A stretch of 64,000 nucleotides of DNA, from assembly GCA_921293015.1 (NCBI GenBank), contig OV121095.1:40149484-40213483 (forward strand), written 5' to 3'. The stretch comes from Phorcus lineatus (Eukaryota > Mollusca > Gastropoda > Trochida > Trochidae). Below the pieces are notes generated by a model. The model saw nothing but the letters and a program-made list of their open reading frames with translations, was not told the DNA's origin and did no database searches. Numbering within the stretch: the first letter of the stretch is position 1; each line of letters starts with the position of its first letter. Both the position numbers and the translations under genes were made by a program. Shown in pieces: positions 23,498-33,986 of this stretch.

Positions 23498-23931
23498 GAC
23501 CACACAGTCTGATTACAATCTACCGTGTTCCGAGGAATACATTTTTTTTTAAATATTGACTATAGCGGAGTTCGACCGTCTTTTACCAGGTGCTTTCCTC
23601 TCCACAACGGTCTGGAAGCATCCTCCTTGCTCGCACGTTCTCACACCAGTTTAGAGCAGACAAAACCTAGTCATGAGTGGACCAATCACATCATCCCGTT
23701 TTAATAACGATAGCGGCGATAAAGGTTAACTGATACCGAAAGCTTTTGCCGCTGTCATTGTGACTGGCTAGTTGAGATTGCGTCAGAACGTGCGAGCAAG
23801 GAGGGTGCTTTCAGACCGTTGTGGAGAGGATATATAGCCCCTGATAGAATACGTTCGAATCCTGTTAGAGTTGATATTTAAAAACTTTTATTCCTCGGAA
23901 CACGGTCGATTTTAATTAGACTGTTGATCAC
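23498..23931. mobile_element. Foldback (MITE-like) element family B
   Basis: Long imperfect terminal inverted repeats. The left arm has accgtgttccgaggaat and, inward, tgctcgcacgttctcac; the right arm has attcctcggaacacggt and, inward, cgtgcgagcaaggaggg. The centre includes ataacgatagcggcgat. No transposase frame, so presumably non-autonomous. Confidence 0.75.
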
Positions 23932-25073
23932 ATTCAGTTGTGGGTTAGGCAGGGTTTCCACCCCTACTTCTTCTATCGTCTTTTCTCGAGAAAACATTCT
24001 GGAAATCTTAAATATGAAAATAACATCTTTTTAGGGCCAAGATGTTTAAATTCAAACTTTTACCTCATTAACTCCAGGGGAGGAAGTGGTGTAATTTTGA
24101 GACCTTTTTAGGTAGATTTCTTGATCGGACCATGCTTTTACGCGTTTCGGTTAAGCTGACAGGAGTGCATAAATGGAGCGATGAAGTAGATCGGGGCAGT
24201 GGGGTTGTGGTTGGAGGATGCATATTTCACAGCAATACCATATCTTTTTAAGCTTCAGTGTCTGTAAAAAAGGGATTCCTGAATAAAATTTGCAAGTTTG
24301 TAAAGACTTTTACAGAGGCAAGTTATGTGTTACCTATCACTGGAACGTAGGAGTTTGATATGTGTGTAGATGTACCTCGACAAATAACAGCTTTAAATCG
24401 TAAATTTGAAGATAGCCTGATTACAAATAGCCATCTCGTTGACAATGTTTTCTTGTACGTAACGACAAGAATACCTGTTTCGCTACATAGCTAATTGCCC
24501 TATTTTTTCGAGAATTTTTTGAGATATAAAATTAATTAATTGAATCCATTTCAATTCATCGTTTTTTCTTTTCATAATTTCTTTTATAGATATCAGAATA
24601 CGCTCAGAATAAGTCATAACAAATTCTTACATTTAAAAAAATACCTCGTTCTTTCTCTTCAAATGGTGTATAAATCAAAACGCATGTGAGATCTTATCTG
24701 TCACAAGCCTCGTTTTGTGTAGAACCCAGAACTCAGTGTCCAGAGCAGGCGAATACCTGACCTGGTCTCCTATCCTAAAACTCTGATGTCGACGAGAGCA
24801 AGCGAGTGGTGTGTGGTGCGAGAAAGGCATGCAAGTGCCTTTATAAGGCTAGTATCAGCCTATCGGCACTGGCAGTCATTTTCAACCTGGTCGCTTCGTC
24901 TGCAATAATTATGTACTGTTGTTGAGGAGAATGAGCAGTCGTCAACGCTGTAAGGCAGTACTGTGAGACTGGTTCTGAGCCCGAGGAACAGAGTATCTAA
25001 AGTGGATGCATCCACGTCCTGGAGTTCCTGAAGACGTAGCTATCGAGGGACAGAGTGCCCCGTGAGGATCGTT

Positions 25074-25281
25074 GATGCGCCACCTTGTGTGTGGTAGATG
25101 AGCCACCTTGTGTGTGTTAGATTCGCCACCTTGTGTGTGGTAGATGCGTCACCTTACGTGTGGTAGATGCGCCACATTATGTTTGGTAGATGCGCCACCA
25201 TGTGTGTGGTAGATGCGCCACCTTGTGTGTGGTAGATGCGCCACCTTGTGTGTGGTAGATGCGCTACCTTGTGTGTGGTAG
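25074..25281. repeat. 23-bp tandem repeat, 9 copies
   Basis: Units of the form gatgcgccaccttgtgtgtg plus gta, repeated about nine times with point changes. It lies inside the LTR-like stretch 24708-25870. Confidence 0.92.
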
Positions 25282-26389
25282 ATTTATTTTGTGAGAGCGT
25301 GAGGGACGCACCACAAACGTTTATCTTTGCAGCGTCAGGCCCATGTTCCCAGAGACGAACTTGTTAATATTTTGCCATGTTTATTGTATTGTGAAACTGA
25401 AATGATGTGATGTTTAATGTGAATGTGTATTTTTGTGAGATGTGCTAAAGTTTGTTATTCATGATCTTTACAGATTTACAAGTCTTCACTGATTTTACTT
25501 ATATATCTGCTGTTACATAACGCTGATATACTGTTGACAAGTAAACCGTTACGGTGACTATTTTAGTGTTTATCGTATATTATTGATCGTGAATAACTGT
25601 TAGTTAATATGAAATCTTTTTGTTTAAATTGTAATATACTAGTAGTCCTGTAGATATGATGCCATGGATGACTTTTGCAAAACCACATGTGTAATTAAGA
25701 TTTGTTTTGCAGCTATATTTATCTAATAAGAAAGACTGCATGGCACGAGCGCACATTGTAAGTCTATGGCACCATATCCAAACCCCGCGTCTATTCCCCT
25801 TTGTAATTGTAACATTTGTTGTTGTCTTGAAATAAACTATATGTAACTATTTCATCCTCATTATTCTTGAGTACCACAGTCACTTTGTGACATTATTAAA
25901 CAGAGATATCTTTGCAAGTAGAATGATTTTTACTTATAATTTTTGAAATAAGATAATTTCATTGCAAAGAATCTTTGCTACAGAAAGACAAGATTGTAGA
26001 TTTTGCCTTGACATCCCTCCAAATAAGGGCAGGATAGGTTGTGCATTCCCAAACGTTCTTCCGCCTTTTCTTCAAGCTTCAATTTCTAAGAGAACTTCTT
26101 TTGTTGGCATGGAGACTAGGATATGTAAATTTCCCTCAAACAGAGAACAAACTTTACACAAGAATTTCTTTAAGCTCTTATAATAACATAACCCTCATGG
26201 TTATGTAGAATTCAAAGTAACCATCATGGAGATCACATTTTGCTCTCTACGTTGAAGCAACTACTTTACCTTCAAATAAGGCACTTTGTTTTGTTTCATC
26301 GCTTTCTCTTTAACTGGTATACACACACACTAACACTAACACACATATATGTATTATGTGACCTTGCGTTTGAACCAATTCAACTTTTC

Positions 26390-26468
<79 letters not shown>
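26390..26468. repeat. (TA)n microsatellite
   Basis: A nearly pure TA dinucleotide run of about 75 bp. The open frame across it (YIYIYI) is an artefact. Confidence 0.95.
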
Positions 26469-26473
<5 letters not shown>

Positions 26474-27161
26474 TGCCGTTACAAACATATATCATGACTA
26501 GTTTTTGTCGAACAGAGTATCATCCTCAGACAAAATGAAATATTTCTACTTAAGTGTTTTCGAATTAAAAGTTTTAATTGCCAATGACATGGCATCTTCT
26601 TTTTAATAGTACTATGGGAAGCTTTTGGCAGTTTTAGCAGAAATAAGAAAGTTTCAGGTTTCGATTTCTTTACCCGATGCCTCTCATATAGGGAATTGTT
26701 CCTGACATACCACATATTCATCCCTTGGATCTCTCACGAAATTATCTGAAAGTATTGACTGTAAATTGTAAGCTTTTGCTAAGACAGGCAGTTATTTCAT
26801 ATATCAAGATCTTTTTGCTTTTGTGAGGGGTAGTTCATTGAGTCAAAATGTACAAGTGTACATTGGAGCCGCAAGAGTTTCTACCTTAAAACCTAGTTCA
26901 TACTTCTGCGATAGAAATCCAAGATTTTACTTACTGCAATTTTGTACAAACGTACCTTCACCGTTGAAAATTATAACTTATAGAGTTGCTTGTTCACTTC
27001 AGATGATTGAGACAAGATAGACAACGTCTTTTTACTTGACATTTATCATCTTGTAATTTATCATCTGATGAGCTGCAGAATCCAAAAGCTGTATTTTTGT
27101 TATTGGAGGTGACTTCAAGAAGAAAATGGCAGGTTTGCAACGTTTAACCATATGCTAAAAC

Positions 27162-27167
27162 TTTATT
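27162..27167 (-). terminator. Probable poly(A) signal of member 4
   Basis: AATAAA on the minus strand, about 265 nt after the stop codon of member 4. Confidence 0.4.
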
Positions 27168-27431
27168 CAATGTATAATCCTCCTGACGTAAGGTGAAAGT
27201 GATTCCATAACAACATCGCAATTTGAAATAACAAAATCGAACACTTCAAATATACTTTCAAATTTTCATTTAGATTGTAAACATACGATACATCGAAACC
27301 AGCTCTACAGGCGTCAGTGACATCGGTTTGTTTAGTTCTTGCAGATAAAATTGTATCAACGAGAAGTTCCGTTGTCTGACACACTGACAGGTGCGTATGG
27401 TCTCTCCTTGACTGCTATGGGTGAAGCTTGT

Positions 27432-28388
27432 CTATGTGTTCGGTTGAACTTGTGCCTCACACTCTTGCAGATCGGCTTGTGAATAAAATGCCTTATAGAA
27501 CTCCTCCACAATGTAAATGGAAAGAGCAACGTTCGTCATTTTACCGTCTACAACGATTTCTCGCTTTTTAGTGCTTGCGTTATTTAATGCGTTCAGTCGG
27601 GTCTGGCAAGATATAAGTTTATTAATTATACGACCATATAACCCGGATATCCAGACATAGTTGGCTTCTAACTGTTCAGTTGTAAGGCTGTCATTCACAA
27701 GCTCATATACCATGTCTTGTGTCAGAACTTCTAACGGTGGACCACCAACTGTAGTTCCCTCGCGGCCAGAGATGTCAGTAGTTGTAGCAGGAGCAGAAAC
27801 AGTCACTGCAGCCTCCGTTGTAAAAGCCGTTGGCGATGTTGCCTGTACAGGTGTTGATTGCATTGTCGTTGGCGTTGTTGGTTGTACCTCGGTAGTTGCA
27901 GTTCCTGAAGTGGAACTAGCTGTCTCTGTGGATGAAGTACTAACTCTTCCAGCAATACCTGGGGTGGTAGTCTGCGATGCGCCAATACGAGCCAGACATG
28001 CCAACCATAGTTCTTGCTCAGTATAAGCAAATTGATACATGATGTAGACTTGCTGCCAGTTATGGCGGGTGTTTCGTTTTTTGTTAACATATATACTTAT
28101 CAGAGCTATAGATGCGTCTGCTTGCTGATAAGATGTGTCTCCTCTATTTTCAACGCCCCTACGTCCAACGGCAACAGTCGTCTGTCCGGCTTCGGTGGCA
28201 AGACATTCTTCCTTCTTTTGCCGGAAATACGAGAAATCGCTTCCCAGTTCTACGAGATACGCCAACACATCGCCATTGAACTTTTCCTGGGGCACGCTCG
28301 GACCAAGAAGAGGCCTTTCTCCACCAGTCAATACAATTTCAAAAGCGCTGAACGCCAGAACGATGGAGAACGCACCGTGTAGAGACAT
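27432..28388 (-). CDS. Member 4: secreted double-domain two-helix protein
   Basis: A 318-residue protein; the only ATG before the hydrophobic leader is at 28388 (an in-frame TTG lies 12 nt upstream). Signal peptide about 1-22 (FSIVLAFSAFEIVL). Module 1: helix A about 37-62 (NGDVLAYLVELGS, Cys62), a long linker with RR at 76-77 and VNKKR at 101-105 that aligns with VNKR of member 3, and helix B 111-136 (YIMYQFAYTEQE, Cys131). Thr/Ser-rich linker about 140-200, less regular than in member 3. Module 2: helix A 237-261 (LEANYVWI, Cys261), an NAS sequon at 270, KKR at 274-276, and helix B about 285-314 (Cys310). The DISGREGTTVGG region and module 2 are much closer to member 3 than module 1 is. Function unknown. 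Confidence 0.87.
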   Translation of the reverse strand: MSLHGAFSIVLAFSAFEIVLTGGERPLLGPSVPQEKFNGDVLAYLVELGSDFSYFRQKKEECLATEAGQTTVAVGRRGVENRGDTSYQQADASIALISIYVNKKRNTRHNWQQVYIMYQFAYTEQELWLACLARIGASQTTTPGIAGRVSTSSTETASSTSGTATTEVQPTTPTTMQSTPVQATSPTAFTTEAAVTVSAPATTTDISGREGTTVGGPPLEVLTQDMVYELVNDSLTTEQLEANYVWISGLYGRIINKLISCQTRLNALNNASTKKREIVVDGKMTNVALSIYIVEEFYKAFYSQADLQECEAQVQPNT

Positions 28389-28420
28389 GATGATAGGCAA
28401 TATGCATCTACAGTTACATT

Positions 28421-28426
28421 TTTATA
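28421..28426 (-). promoter_or_regulatory. TATA box of member 4
   Basis: TATAAA on the minus strand about 33 bp before the ATG, giving a very short 5' UTR as in member 3. Confidence 0.45.
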
Positions 28427-29271
28427 CATGTCGGTAAATAATGAAACAATTTTGTATCTCCTTATCACAATCAGTATTCATTATATCTCATTATTTCTAG
28501 CTATATTACAATTAACATGCATATAAATTACCATTTCCTTTGATATCATAGATATATGAAAGATAGCCTTTGATTAAAAAGTGTTTTGAATTCAGCGATA
28601 ACAATAATAAGAAACATGTCAGCTTCATATGTATTGAAAACAACGCTTTGTGAAAATACATGATAATCATTGATAGACTATTCATATCTAAATGAATACT
28701 ATCTATCACTGTTGATGGTTTATAAGTTTTATTGAATAGCTGCATTAGCTGCAAATAATTTAAGAAAATCTAACATAAAATTCTAAACCATCTTTACAAA
28801 TTCCGTGAAAGGAGAATATTCTTGAGTGTACTCAAATAGCTAAAAGTGTGAATAACTAGTTTAGCACTTTTGAAATCATAAGTGAGCACGGGGGGAAACT
28901 GTGGTTTTGCCTTTGGGTTGTTCAATCGGTGACCGACCCAGGGAGCTTGATGATTACTGCAGTCTTAATTGCCACCCTGGTGCTGTCAGCGCAAAAGGCA
29001 GTGGCTACAAGGAACTTTAAATAAGGTGTCAGTGTCAAAAGCTCTGATTAACCCTGTCCAAGTTCCTATTGAGATGTTTAGATACCGACACGCCTTTCCA
29101 TGGTGAATTTCATTCAATGACAGAGACAACGTTGGAGATGATCTAACATAAGAAAATATCAACTTCATTCAGCTCGTCATTCGGGGTGAACTGGGTTTTT
29201 TTTGTGTTTCTGGCTTGTCAAATACCCCTACAACGTCATCTTATTGCCAAAATGCGTTACTAGTAGAATGT

Positions 29272-29743
29272 CATTCTCTCCCAACAAAGGTAGCTCCGTC
29301 ATAAATTCATATACAACCTTTGTCCTAATTCGAACGTTTCTCGGTAAACAAATGTAGAAGCCTGTTTGGATGCAATATAAAATAGTTAACGTTGTGCAAT
29401 CAGTGACGCCGTTTCAAAAGTTATCATTCACAACGCCTCACTTATTTCGGTATGCTTCCGGAAAGTTAAACTTCATTTGAATATACACTTTGCACTTTGA
29501 GTCTTCTTTAAAAAAACACATTCGCTTTCTTTAGCGATTTGCACCATTGCATAGGCCTGTGTGACAATAAATATATTGTCCATGTATGCGGTATTTTCAT
29601 TGGCTTAAACATTGCAAGGTTATACATGTGTTTGTTGCAGTATTTTGACGTTAGGCGAACCTGCCGGAAGTTCGAGAAGAGGTCGTGTCATGGCAGAAGT
29701 TGTAAAGGAATTAATGACGAAGCTATATATGAGGGTAGAGAAT
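29272..29743. mobile_element. Foldback element family A, full length
   Basis: The left end cattctctcccaac plus ggtagctccgtcat is mirrored by the right end ggaattaatgacgaagct ending gagaat. The interior shares tttcaaaagttatcatt and ttgcactttga with the copy at 54701 (in reverse orientation). No coding frame. Confidence 0.75.
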
Positions 29744-30111
29744 AAATAAAGTATGGAAAATGGCTATGCTTCGATCAAGGGTACGTATGGCTTATTTGTG
29801 TCAGTTTGTAGAGCAGAAAGCAGATATTTTTCTAAGATAATTTGGCAGTTTTTCAGGCTTATTTACAGTTGAGGGTGACCAAAAATGATGTTTTGAGTCT
29901 TATAAATTTTATGTCACAAAGAGGTTTAGCTTTCAAATATATCATTGCAATATTTCCATTGTAGCATTGTACATTTCGGTATCTCAGTTTCTAGGTAAAA
30001 TCTGCTGTCCCTTACTGTGCCTTTATTTTTTTATCTTCCCCTTATCCTTCCGATCCATTTCTCCTTTACCTGCCCACTCTCTTTTGGATGCTTCTCATCA
30101 TAGTGTTAAAT

Positions 30112-30160
30112 AACTGAAATATTGCTGAAACACGTTAAACCCAAAATCACTCACTCACTA
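30112..30160 (+). mobile_element. SINE-like 3' tail ending in TCAC repeats
   Basis: The text ctgaaatattgctgaaac, acgttaaaccc, then (tcac)n matches a tail very common in vetigastropod and other mollusc genomic sequence, as I recall it. No tRNA-like head is recognisable upstream, so the copy is truncated or degraded. Confidence 0.5.
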
Positions 30161-31002
30161 TTTTTCGTTCACTCTATCTTTTTCACGCCATTAATATAGA
30201 ATATTGTCATTGGTGATAACTCGTTTTAAACAAGACATGTTCTTTTGGAGTTTGCGATAGCATTCATAGAATAGGTTCACTAAATGGCGTCCCAGGTTTT
30301 GTTGTCTGTTTATGAGCCGTTGATTTACAAATATAATATTTAATTCATAAGAAAACATATATTACATTTCAGACTGCCACTGTCGCGATTCCAATTTGCT
30401 GTCATATCTTCGGACACCTAGTGCCAAGTACATGTTTAAAAAATGCTTTACTTTGAATTGAAAACTTCAGTCGTTATAGACTCCACGCAAGTGTTTCAGT
30501 ATGTACGACCAAGTGTCGTAAAATATAGCCCACTAACGTTATTGAGAATTTAACACGGAATAGTCTTGAACATCGTGAGAATTGAGAGGCAGTTAAGCTC
30601 ATATCTACTCGTGTTCGAAACGGGTCGAGTAACATCTGTTAAGGAAAACATTTTTCGAGATCTCATTGGTGGACGCACACGGTGTTTGTCATTCTGCTAC
30701 ATCAGCAAATATCACGTAACGTTTATTCTATTATGCGTTATTTTAAGCCAATAAGCCAATAAGAATATTTCATTGGCTAATTAATTGTACATAGATTGAG
30801 ACGAGGGATTTAAGTTTTTAGGCTAACATGATGCTATTTGAATGTATATACAAGCCTTCACATCTATTTATTTTTAAAAAAGTAAGCATATTTACACTCA
30901 ATTAATTCATAAAAAACAAAACGCAGTCTGTTCGCTATATCGGGGCGAATGCTCAATACCTTTCATAGCTCTAAAAAACACAAATAGGCATATTGTCGAA
31001 AC

Positions 31003-31008
31003 TTTATT
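31003..31008 (-). terminator. Poly(A) signal of the small secreted peptide gene
   Basis: An AATAAA (in gaaataaag on the minus strand, position approximate) about 80 nt after the predicted exon 2 stop codon supports the two-exon model. Confidence 0.5.
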
Positions 31009-31086
31009 TCTGATTTTTGTCCAACAGGTATCGTTGATTTTATTCTACCATTGACGACGATCATTGCTTTCAAACCATCAGGCACG

Positions 31087-31413
31087 TCACTCATCTGAAA
31101 ATAAGATAAATAATGAAATAAATATCCTTCAAAAGCTATCCAACTTACGATAACACTTAATTGTAGCCTGTAACTCTTATCAACTCTTATTATTATTACT
31201 CACTATTCACAACTCACTCTTATGGACTGTCCACTCCACGTCCCGGCGGTCGAATCCCGTGTCAGCTTCCTCCCCATCCTCCATGGTCTCCAGGTACCCC
31301 ATCACCTCCCTCCTGACCAGCTTCTGATCTTCTGTCAGCGTTCCCTCCCCAGCGTTTCGTGCTGCCACCACCACCATCAACATCAACATCAGAAACAATA
31401 TTGCCACTCGCAT
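31087..31413 (-). CDS. Small secreted peptide precursor, two exons
   Basis: Predicted join on the minus strand: exon 1 is 31413-31218 and exon 2 is 31094-31087. The start is the ATG at 31413 (an in-frame TTG at 31425 is less likely). Exon 1 ends at a consensus donor (AAGA/gtgagt) and exon 2 begins after tcttattttcag. The splice adds Asn-Glu and a stop, giving about 67 residues; unspliced reading ends similarly (HKSEL). Residues 1-18 are a strongly hydrophobic signal peptide (MRVAILFLMLMLMVVV). The rest is acidic, has no cysteine, and contains RR at two points (LVRREV and FDRRDV), dividing it into peptides of roughly 15 to 25 residues, as in neuropeptide-like precursors. No member of a named peptide family is recognised. 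It sits between members 4 and 5 of the cluster. Confidence 0.6.
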
Positions 31414-31591
31414 AGTGCACTTCAACTGTCTGTTTAAGGACCTTGGATGGGGTATTGTTGTCCTGTTCTAACTTTGTAATAAGGAAATGGCTTCTTGAGG
31501 GATGTAAGTCAGGGATGACTGGTAGAATTTGTGATTGTACGGGACTTGAGCGGTGTTCCTGGGATGTGTGGACGTGAAATCACGATGACTG

Positions 31592-31599
31592 TATTTATA
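31592..31599 (-). promoter_or_regulatory. TATA box of the small secreted peptide gene
   Basis: TATAAATA on the minus strand, about 180 bp upstream of the ATG. A 5' UTR intron cannot be excluded. Confidence 0.4.
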
Positions 31600-32834
31600 G
31601 GAGCTGTTAATGGACAACACGTCAGGCCCTATTTGTGAAAAAGATTTAAGTTTAATGTGTTCATGTGCCACAAAGCAGTCCCATGAGTAGTGTTGTGCAT
31701 ATATGTTGAAAATTGTTTATTCATGCAAACGGAAACGGTGAAATGGTAATGTTTCATTTCACTTAGGAGGGTAATTAGGATTCCACTTTTGCAGCAGATT
31801 TTTCTATGAATTCATCCATGAGTAATTTCCTTTCATGTTAAACAGATAGTTCAATCCAAACCCTACTCAGTACGTAGTCACGTTATGAGAACAGTTTATG
31901 TAACAGCTTTAAAATTCAAAACTTTTAAAAATAAACTTTTGATTAAATGAAAATGTTATTCACATAAAAACAGAAAACATTATTTGTTTATGGTACTTGT
32001 GGTCTTGTGACGTATAAAATGGGTGTTATATAAGACATATACTACTAGTTCTATGGGTGTTATATAAGACATATACTACTAGTTCTATGGGTGTTATATA
32101 AGACATATACTACTAGTTCGATCGAGTTTGAGAAATGGATACCTCGTATTGTATCCATCACAGATGATAAAGTACTGAGTACTTTTTTCCGACACTGAAA
32201 CCATATATCATGCACTGGGATGTCCTAGTGTGACATGTTAAGTTATAATAACTATTCTTGTCGTGTAGGGAACAGTAATAGTATAATTTTACTTACGTGC
32301 TACCTTATGTTATCGATGTTATGATGTGTGTCAAAATATTGATGTTTAAATAATCATACTTATTTCTGTTCCTTATGTGATGTTTATACCACTCGTTGCA
32401 TTTTTCAGAGCAAATAAACTCTCCAAGAATAGATCTTCATTTTGTGTGATATTCCGTTTTGCCGAAACGAACTAATTGTGTATAACATTCAGTCCAATCC
32501 ATTGTTATCGCAACAATACATTCGTGGAAATTGTTCGAAACATACTATCATCAATTCAAATCAAATTAATGAACTCAAATTGTCCCAATATCTCCCTCAT
32601 GACACAGTTCGATATCATCGTTATTACGTTGATAACCTGATCAAATCTTACCAAAATTGAGTCTCACACAATATATTTGGAGATAACCACGATTTTCTTC
32701 ACGAATCGTTATGTTCATCTCATACCATAATCATCGAACATATAACAATATTCTTTTCAAACAACTGAAATAGGATTCAAGCTGATTAATGTTCAAATCA
32801 GATTTTTAATTAACCTAGTAACCCAATCAAAAGG
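31600..32834. other. Intergenic between divergent genes
   Basis: Separates the small minus-strand gene from plus-strand member 5. Apart from the 34-bp triplication at 32020 I see nothing coding. Confidence 0.5.
32020..32121. repeat. 34-bp tandem repeat, 3 copies
   Basis: The units, which include gggtgttatataagacat and actactagttc, are repeated three times without interruption. Confidence 0.92.
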
Positions 32835-32840
32835 TATAAA
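32835..32840 (+). promoter_or_regulatory. TATA box of member 5
   Basis: ggTATAAAAAGG, 68 bp before the ATG; the predicted 5' UTR is about 38 nt. Confidence 0.55.
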
Positions 32841-32902
32841 AAGGTCCTCCGCAAATCAAGTAAGGATATACGTCTGTTATAAAGAATTAAGAGAATTACG
32901 AG

Positions 32903-33916
32903 ATGAAGTTGTTACCAGTTCTGGCTCTCTGTGGGTTAGTTTGCCTCTTAGAGGTGGGTTCCGTGCCCTCAGAGAAAGGTCGGGTTTTCGAGAAGCGAGG
33001 GGGAGGAGGGAACTATAATCAAAACTACCTGTACCAATACTACCGATATCTATACGGTGAGTATGACCGGCTGTTAGGCATATTTAATTCCTGTAACAGA
33101 CAGCTTGGAAATTTGAGGAACAATCGACCTTTTCCAAATTTCAACTGGGGAGATGACAATCGTGATGATAAGAGGGATGTCGAGACTTTGGAAGATGAAA
33201 GGAAAGACCTGTATTCTGATGTAAAGCGTGATAATATGGGGAAGAAAACTCTTCAAGACTTAGAGCAGGGAATCGATTCGCTTGTGAATCGCGAAGATAA
33301 AATAGATGTTGAAAGAAATCTGGCGGATGGAGATTTAGTTGCCAAACATGATTTCGATGAAAGAGACGCTATGAGAGAACTGGAAGAGAATGGTTACGCG
33401 AGGAAGCGTGGTTATGCGTTCAGCCACGATGCCTACACCCTCTGGTACTACATCAATTACTACGAGTACCATCTTCAACTGATAACAAATCAATGGCAGC
33501 AATGTCAGCAGGAGTTGTCCCGCTTGATAGGGGTCACCACACCGTCCCCAACAGCAACACCTACTCCGAATGCTGCAACATCAGGTGCTCCGACAATACA
33601 ACCAAGAGTCTCAACAACTCCTGGGCAAACAACATATATCCCAACTACTCCCCAAGCCACAACTCTCGCACCAACTCCAGCAGCAACGACTCCCGAAGTA
33701 ACGACTGTACCTACAACTCCACAGCCAACAACCGTGCCTACAACTCCCCGAGCAACAACTCAACCAACAAGTCCAGCGCCAACGACGATACCAACAACTC
33801 CTCAAGCAACAAGCGCTGCCCCAACAACGACCACACCAGCTGATTCTAAGAGCCAGACCTGCGACCTGTGCGGCGAGGACTTCTCCACGCAGGGTCGTAA
33901 AAGACAAATAAGATAA
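32903..33916 (+). CDS. Member 5: secreted polybasic two-helix protein with CxxC tail
   Basis: A 337-residue protein in one exon. Signal peptide 1-20 (KLLPVLALCGLVCLLEVGS), then a short propeptide ending EKR at 30-32, followed by GGGG. Helix A (about 39-72) is Tyr-rich (YLYQYYRYLYGEY) and contains Cys64. The linker (75-168) is long and highly charged, with KR or KK sites at 90-91, 108-109, 114-115 and RKR at 167-169. Helix B (about 170-210) is again Tyr-rich (WYYINYYEYH) with Cys201. Residues 211-312 are a Pro/Thr mucin-like tail (PTTP, TTPQATT). Unlike the other members it ends in a separate piece with CDLC (Cys320, Cys323) and GRKR at 331-334, which resembles an amidation-plus-cleavage signal. 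The layout fits the family, but sequence similarity in the helices is weak. Function unknown. Confidence 0.87.
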   Translation: MKLLPVLALCGLVCLLEVGSVPSEKGRVFEKRGGGGNYNQNYLYQYYRYLYGEYDRLLGIFNSCNRQLGNLRNNRPFPNFNWGDDNRDDKRDVETLEDERKDLYSDVKRDNMGKKTLQDLEQGIDSLVNREDKIDVERNLADGDLVAKHDFDERDAMRELEENGYARKRGYAFSHDAYTLWYYINYYEYHLQLITNQWQQCQQELSRLIGVTTPSPTATPTPNAATSGAPTIQPRVSTTPGQTTYIPTTPQATTLAPTPAATTPEVTTVPTTPQPTTVPTTPRATTQPTSPAPTTIPTTPQATSAAPTTTTPADSKSQTCDLCGEDFSTQGRKRQIR

Positions 33917-33941
33917 GCTGAGGTATATATGTATAAGAATG

Positions 33942-33944
33942 TAT

Positions 33945-33978
<34 letters not shown>

Positions 33979-33986
33979 TCTGTCTC

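Larger units (their letters stand above)
21683..27161. other. Intergenic region between members 3 and 4
   Basis: No gene supported. It contains a partial foldback element (23148-23440), a second foldback element (23498-23931), a possible solo-LTR-like stretch (about 24708-25870) with 23-bp repeats, and a TA microsatellite (26390-26468). Confidence 0.5.
28427..30990. other. Intergenic region
   Basis: No gene supported. It holds a full-length foldback element A (29272-29743) and a SINE-like tail (30112-30160). Confidence 0.5.

Noticed and set aside
26240-26497. Open frame with YIYIYI run
   Set aside because: It is the TA microsatellite read as protein.
784-28388. Insulin/relaxin family membership of the two-helix proteins
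   Set aside because: The dibasic site between two Cys-containing chains is similar in spirit, but the insulin cysteine pattern (CC.{3}C.{8}C in the A chain) is absent and there is only about one Cys per helix.
27661-28437. Several plus- and minus-strand frames overlapping member 4
   Set aside because: Shadows of the real frame, with no independent signals.
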